From G963677185 sp963677185 (GTDB lineage: Bacteria; Bacillota; Syntrophomonadia; Syntrophomonadales; Syntrophomonadaceae): a DNA stretch of 64,000 nucleotides. The position numbers and the translations under genes were made by a program. The stretch is taken from the NCBI GenBank assembly GCA_963677185.1, contig OY781889.1, positions 1,488,001 through 1,552,000 on the forward strand, given 5' to 3'. Positions 60,201 through 64,000 of this stretch are shown here, piece by piece. The number at the start of each line of letters is the position of its first letter. Positions within the stretch are counted from its first letter, which is position 1. Under the pieces are notes generated by a model. It was given only the letters and a program-made list of their open reading frames with translations. It did no database searches and was not told where the DNA came from.

Positions 60201-63200
60201 TAATCCAGAATCTGCGAGGCCTGACTGATAATTTTTCAACCTTCAACACCCCTGATTTTAACCAGGCGGAATTTGAAGCCTATCTTGAAGCCAATATCGG
60301 CGACCTTGCTATTGGCGTGGTCCGCTACTATATTCGCAAGATGCAGGCCCGTTATTTCTCCGGTGACTATGCCGAAAGCGTACAGCTGATGCGCAAGGCC
60401 ACTCCTCTGCTTTGGACTATGCCGAGCTTCGTGGAGATTCCCGAATACTATTATTATGGAGCACTGGCATTAGCGGCCCATTATGACCAGGTTGGCCCCG
60501 AAGAACAGTCGGAATACCTGGAAATCCTGCGGGATCACCAGGAGCAGTTCCGGATCTGGGCGGAAAACGGCCCGGTGAATTTCATATGCAAATACACCCT
60601 GGTGAGTGCAGAAATAGCCAGGCTCACCGGTGATTACAGCCAGGCTATGCCCCTGTACGAAGAAGCCTGCCGATCAGCCCGGGTAAACGGCTTCGTGCAG
60701 AACGAAGGGATTTCATACGAATGTGCCGGCCGGTTTTACCAATCGCAGGGCCATGATTTGTTCGCCAGCGTATGTTTCACCGAAGCCCGGGCCTGTTTTT
60801 TGCGCTGGGGCGCTCATGGCAAAGTCAAACAGATGGACCAGCTCCATTCCTACTATCGCCCTTCCGGCTTCAGTGCAGGTGATCTCAACCTGGGCGGACA
60901 ACTGGACGCTATAGCCGTGGTAAAGGCATCCCAGGCCATATCGGGCGAAATTGTGCTGTCCAGCCTGCTCGAAATCCTGATGCGCACCGTGCTGGAGAAT
61001 GCCGGGGCTCAAAAAGGTTGTCTGATGATGCTGCACGATGATACGCTGGCAATAAAGGCCGAAGCGGCGATTGCCGGGGAGGAGATTATTGTTTCCCAGC
61101 CGGATTCGCCTGAATTGAAGAGCTTTGTACCTGAATCAGTGGCCAATTTTGTACGCCGCACCCGGGAGAGCGTCATTTTGGACGATGCCAGGGAAATGAA
61201 TATTTTTTCCAATGACAGCTATTTAATGGAAAACCGTCCAGTTTCCCTGCTGTGCCTGCCGGTACTTCGGCAGGCCAACCTGATAGGCTTGCTCTACCTG
61301 GAGAATAACCTGATGAAAGGCGCTTTCACCGAGGACCGCATAGCTGTGCTGGAATTGCTGGCAGCTCAGGCGGCAATATCACTGGAAAACTCTTCCTATT
61401 ACCTGGAACACATGTATATGGAAGAGGAATTGAAGGAACTCAACCAGAGGCTGCTGGATATCATCGATTTCCTGCCTGACGCCACTTTTGTTATCGATTA
61501 TAACAGCCGGGTTATTGCCTGGAACAAGGCCACCGAAGAACTGACTGGAGTGCCGAAGGAAGATATGATTGGTAAAGATGATTATGCCTACTCTCTGGCC
61601 TTTTATGATGACAAAAGGCCGGTTCTGGCTGATCTCGTTCTGGACGAGGATGCAGCTGCGGAAGCTACCTATGATTTTATCAAGCGTTCAGGTGATACCA
61701 TCAGTGCCGAAGTCTTTGTTTCTCCAGTAAGACAGGGCCGGGGAGCCTATCTTATGGCCGTGGCTTCGCCTTTGCGCGACCATCACGGCAACATCGTGGG
61801 TGTAATCGAGTCGATGCGGGATATCACCGAACGCAAGCTGTCGGAAGAAGCCCTGCGGGAATCAGAAGAATACTATCGTACAATATTTGAAAACACCGGA
61901 ACGGCAACAATTATCATTGAGGCAGAAACCACCATCTCCCTGGCCAACACCGAATTCAGCAAGCTGACCGGGTACACAGCGGAGGAAATTGAAGGCAAAA
62001 TGAACTGGACTGACCTGGTGGCTCCCGAAGATCTGGAGCGCATCATGACTTATCACTATGCAAGACGGCAGGATGTGCATTCACTGCCGGCCAAATACGA
62101 ATTCAGCATAATTGACCGCTGGGGTGAGCTCAAGAATATTCTGTTCTCGGTGGCCATGATCCCGGGTACCGGTAAAAGTGTGGCTGGTATCGTGGATATA
62201 ACCGAGCGCCGACAGGCTGAAGAAGAGAATAAGAGGCTGCAGAGCCTGCTCAGCAATATTATTGACTCCATGCCTACTGTTCTGGTAGGGGTTGACGCCA
62301 ACCGAACGATTAACCAGTGGAATATGGAAGCGGAAAGGATATCTGGCTTCAGCATCCAGGAAGTTCGGGGCAAGGAAATCGAGGAGGTCTTCCCCTTCAT
62401 GAACCAGTGTTCCGATAACCTTAACGAAGCCCTGGAGGAAGGGATGATACCGCAAGAAGAAAGGCTGTCTCTCGAGCGCGATGGCATAGTTTGTCACCTT
62501 AACATCACTATTTATCCCCTGATCGGCCGCGAGATAGAAGGCGCAGTGGTTCTTATGGACGATATTACCGACAAAGTGCGGCTGGATGAGATCATGATCC
62601 AGACGGAAAAAATGATGTCGGTCGGTGGGCTGGCTGCCGGTATGGCCCATGAAATCAACAACCCGCTGGGCGGAATCATTCAAGGAGTTCAGAATATTGG
62701 GCGCCGGTTTGATCCCCAGCACCCCAGAAATGTCGAGACAGCACAGTCAATCGGGATCGATCTCGATAAAATGCAGGAATATATGAAACAGAGGCAAATA
62801 GATGGATTTTTAGACGGTATTCGTGATAGCGGCCTGCGTGCATCCAAAATTGTGAAAAACATGCTCATGTTCAGCCGGGCCAGCCAGTTTGAAAAGTCTC
62901 TTAACCGGCCCGAGGTTTTGCTGGAGCGCAGCCTGGAACTGGCTTCAAGCGATTATGATCTGCGCCGGCAGTACGATTTCCGCCATATACAGCTAATCCG
63001 CGAATATGAGCCCGATCTGGGTGAAGTACTCTGCTCTGACATCGAAATAGAGCAGGTGCTGCTTAATCTCATGAAAAATGCAGCCCAGGCTATGCAGGGC
63101 ATGAGAGATCGCAACGAGACTCCCCGCATAATCCTGCGCTGCTACCAGGAATCTGCCCTGGCGGTGATTGAGGTAGAGGACAACGGACCCGGTATGGACG

Positions 63201-63397
63201 AGGCTGTAAAGAGAAGGATATTCGAGCCGTTTTACACTACCAAGGCAACCGGTGAAGGCACCGGGCTGGGCCTGTCAGTAGCCTATTTCATCATTACACA
63301 GAACCATAATGGGCAAATGCACGTGGAATCCAGCCCTTCCAAAGGCGCTCGCTTCATAATCAAGCTCCCTTTGCCCGGGCCGGGCTACGGGGAATGA
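57266..63397 (+). CDS. Giant pseudokinase - ATPase - GAF - PAS sensor histidine kinase
   Basis: A 2043-residue signalling protein of the 'trifunctional Ser/Thr kinase/ATPase/histidine kinase' group. Residues 20-195 are a kinase C-lobe only: SPEQTGRMNR and DYRTDIYSMGITFYELLTG are present, but the N-lobe and glycine loop are missing, HKDINP is CGNINP (about 54-59) and DFG is replaced by FDPAG (73-77), so catalysis is unlikely. An AAA-type ATPase follows, with RLYGRENDI and Walker A GYSGIGKT (248-255) and a likely Walker B LLVFLDDLQWSDD. Helical TPR-like repeats occupy about 600-1210. A GAF domain is at about 1225-1390, then three PAS domains (about 1395-1775). The HisKA site is H1795 (GMAHEINNP), and the HATPase carries EDNGPGM, FEPFYTTK and GTGLGLSVAY. 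GGGGGGAGGCGAAACGCAA precedes the ATG. Confidence 0.92.
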   Translation: MTSKEDNRSDLTGNSTSRTLSQLCGAPMEVGRFLLIAIQITASLEELHKQNIICGNINPQSIWMDLQAGTVKFDPAGSVSRSTDWNQAGLTYVSPEQTGRMNRIVDYRTDIYSMGITFYELLTGTRPFIAADSLELVYSHLARIALPPAAAVQTIPLVLSEMIMKLMAKAPEDRYQTVSGFKADLEKCLDQWKRTEAIEPFELGQYDISDRLLIPQRLYGRENDIAELLAAFESVVENGETQFTFVAGYSGIGKTSLVRELHKPVVRERGIFISGKFDQYKRNIPYATIAEAFTGLVQQILTESQEQILAWKEQLLEALGNSGILIAEIIPQIELIIGKQPPVQVLPPVDAQRRFNMVFQQFLSVFTRREHPLLVFLDDLQWSDDASLRLLEHLATQPEIQYLFFIGAYRDNEVDAAHPLMITINDIRPKNPTLSLISLLPLSFADIRKLIADAFQCDENRVTQLAQLICEKTAGIPFFVIQFLLMLNNENLVEFHKDKRIWTWDIDRIRSQGHTDNVVDLMVSQLLKLSEETQKSLKFAACIGNRFELPTLIAITGHSEKNARETLREAVQKGLLINQAGEWFAFLHDRVQQAAYSLIPVEEQSAVHLRIGRLMVQQCSKDSLEEKVFDIVNQMNRGYELITDAEEKEQLARFNLLAGRKAKLSTAYVSAASYLAVGTALLPEEPWESDYQLCYDLHLNLAECTFMSGKLDEAENLLSLIIQKARTRTDIATASYIKVYLYHVKGQSNRAAETGIECLKVLDFELSINPSRAQVEAEYARVWQNLGGREIEELAELPAMTDPNMLIAMDILGVIFVPAIYTNIYLATLLLSHMVNISMTYGLSQISPLGFVAFALPLGPLFNDYQEGYRFGKMGYEMVERAEDHRFRGQVNFLFAQFINSWVNHLPTSVPILQRAFDLSVKSGDLPYACYCCQSIVTVQLASGNPLEEVFLESVSRLNFVREAKFKVSEIVLMTHQQLIQNLRGLTDNFSTFNTPDFNQAEFEAYLEANIGDLAIGVVRYYIRKMQARYFSGDYAESVQLMRKATPLLWTMPSFVEIPEYYYYGALALAAHYDQVGPEEQSEYLEILRDHQEQFRIWAENGPVNFICKYTLVSAEIARLTGDYSQAMPLYEEACRSARVNGFVQNEGISYECAGRFYQSQGHDLFASVCFTEARACFLRWGAHGKVKQMDQLHSYYRPSGFSAGDLNLGGQLDAIAVVKASQAISGEIVLSSLLEILMRTVLENAGAQKGCLMMLHDDTLAIKAEAAIAGEEIIVSQPDSPELKSFVPESVANFVRRTRESVILDDAREMNIFSNDSYLMENRPVSLLCLPVLRQANLIGLLYLENNLMKGAFTEDRIAVLELLAAQAAISLENSSYYLEHMYMEEELKELNQRLLDIIDFLPDATFVIDYNSRVIAWNKATEELTGVPKEDMIGKDDYAYSLAFYDDKRPVLADLVLDEDAAAEATYDFIKRSGDTISAEVFVSPVRQGRGAYLMAVASPLRDHHGNIVGVIESMRDITERKLSEEALRESEEYYRTIFENTGTATIIIEAETTISLANTEFSKLTGYTAEEIEGKMNWTDLVAPEDLERIMTYHYARRQDVHSLPAKYEFSIIDRWGELKNILFSVAMIPGTGKSVAGIVDITERRQAEEENKRLQSLLSNIIDSMPTVLVGVDANRTINQWNMEAERISGFSIQEVRGKEIEEVFPFMNQCSDNLNEALEEGMIPQEERLSLERDGIVCHLNITIYPLIGREIEGAVVLMDDITDKVRLDEIMIQTEKMMSVGGLAAGMAHEINNPLGGIIQGVQNIGRRFDPQHPRNVETAQSIGIDLDKMQEYMKQRQIDGFLDGIRDSGLRASKIVKNMLMFSRASQFEKSLNRPEVLLERSLELASSDYDLRRQYDFRHIQLIREYEPDLGEVLCSDIEIEQVLLNLMKNAAQAMQGMRDRNETPRIILRCYQESALAVIEVEDNGPGMDEAVKRRIFEPFYTTKATGEGTGLGLSVAYFIITQNHNGQMHVESSPSKGARFIIKLPLPGPGYGE

Positions 63398-63434
63398 GTG
63401 CAGGGAGTATTCGTACGGCTCAATAGGGGAAAAT

Positions 63435-63962
63435 ATGAAACAGAAAATATTTGAAGAATGGGCCAGGCATAAATACTCCGAGAAACAGCGGATTATTGCT
63501 GTGATTCCTGCAGGGTTGTTATTTGTGGCAATCATACCGTTCTTTCTAGTGAGAATATCTAGCATGGATACAAGGCTCGGGATGGACAGCTTGATATTTG
63601 AACCATTTAACCTTGTGATTGGCATAGCCCTGGTGGCGGTCGGTACTGTATTTGCTGCCTGGTCCAATCACTCAGTATTCATAGAGGGGCAGGGTACGCC
63701 AGTTCCGTTTCTCCCGACCCAGAAACTTCTTGTAAGCGGCCCCTTCAGGTATTGCAGGAATCCCATGGCTTTTGGCACCATATGCTATTATTTGGGAATT
63801 GTGTTCTTTACAGGTTCCCCATCCTCATTGGTATTATTCCTGATTCTAGTGGCGGCTCTTCTTATCTATATTAAGCGTATCGAAGAAAAGGAACTGCAGG
63901 CCAGGTTTGGACAGGAGTACATAGATTATAAAAAAAGAGTTTCATTTATCATTCCACATTAA
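63435..63962 (+). CDS. Isoprenylcysteine carboxyl methyltransferase-like membrane protein
   Basis: A 175-residue membrane protein with four hydrophobic segments. The late motifs SGPFRYCRNPMAFGTI and RIEEKELQARFGQEYIDYKKRV match the ICMT/PEMT-like phospholipid or protein methyltransferase family (GPYRYxRNPxY.G, EExxLxxxFGxEYxxYxxxV). The substrate is unknown in bacteria. It follows the giant kinase by 37 bases on the same strand. The final 38 bases of the window hold nothing I can assign. Confidence 0.85.
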   Translation: MKQKIFEEWARHKYSEKQRIIAVIPAGLLFVAIIPFFLVRISSMDTRLGMDSLIFEPFNLVIGIALVAVGTVFAAWSNHSVFIEGQGTPVPFLPTQKLLVSGPFRYCRNPMAFGTICYYLGIVFFTGSPSSLVLFLILVAALLIYIKRIEEKELQARFGQEYIDYKKRVSFIIPH

Positions 63963-64000
63963 TTGTTGACCGCCCCTACGAGCCTTTTCCGTGGGCCGTG

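Noticed and set aside
1..64000. CRISPR array, phage genes, transposases, rRNA or tRNA genes
   Set aside because: No regularly spaced repeat set, no integrase or transposase motifs and no rRNA- or tRNA-like sequences were found on reading both strands.

Overview
The window looks like a chromosomal segment of an anaerobic, Gram-positive-type member of the Clostridia, most like a syntrophic fatty-acid oxidiser (Syntrophomonas-like). That placement is an inference. It rests on Firmicutes-style leaders (T-box, c-di-GMP-I riboswitches, an ANTAR-type antitermination leader), strong purine-rich ribosome binding sites, a beta-oxidation operon, a ferredoxin-dependent 2-oxoacid oxidoreductase and several secreted proteins with copper-amine-oxidase-N-type stalk domains. 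No rRNA, tRNA, CRISPR array, phage or transposase gene was seen.

Layout. 0-5 kb: tail of an unknown gene, an aconitase-superfamily hydratase and a convergent PcrA/UvrD-like helicase. 5-19 kb: secreted or surface proteins (including a fusion of a copper-amine-oxidase-N stalk with two chagasin-type protease-inhibitor repeats), a membrane diguanylate cyclase with an intact active site and I-site, a crotonase, a MerR/TipA-type regulator with a textbook 19-bp-spacer promoter, a lipoprotein and a broken gene. 18.8-37.7 kb: an exopolysaccharide (EPS) locus. An 11-gene operon (20.4-31.4 kb) carries chain-length, lyase, deacetylase, flippase, polymerase and glycosyltransferase genes. It is flanked on both sides by a duplicated module: a divergent pair of a secreted polysaccharide lyase and a Wzz-like protein. 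The left lyase lies behind two tandem c-di-GMP-I riboswitches. The right copy keeps only a decayed remnant of that riboswitch. An opposing operon (37.6-34.3 kb) supplies the undecaprenyl-phosphate sugar transferase and a UDP-ManNAc-type dehydrogenase, behind a promoter whose -35 region is replaced by four 11-bp-spaced direct repeats.

38-44.3 kb: a beta-oxidation operon on the minus strand (acyl-CoA hydrolase/CoA-transferase, FadB/FadN-type bifunctional enzyme, thiolase). 44.3-47.6 kb: gene remnants, a DUF1801-YdeI protein and amtB behind a two-hairpin ANTAR-type leader. 48.5-51.5 kb: a lipid-linked sugar cassette (GtrB-like transferase, methyltransferase, GT87-like membrane transferase). 52.5-55.9 kb: a four-subunit 2-oxoacid:ferredoxin oxidoreductase under a T-box whose specifier reads AUC (isoleucine), followed by a CbiT-like gene and a 5' fragment of a HerA-type ATPase. 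57.3-63.4 kb: a 2043-residue pseudokinase/ATPase/GAF/PAS/histidine kinase. The window ends with an isoprenylcysteine-methyltransferase-like gene.

The main functional story is a possible c-di-GMP circuit. A cyclase in the window could make the signal, an EPS operon makes polymer, and a secreted lyase divergent from that operon is read through two c-di-GMP sensors whose geometry suggests OFF switching. Low c-di-GMP would then release the lyase. This is a prediction from sequence only.
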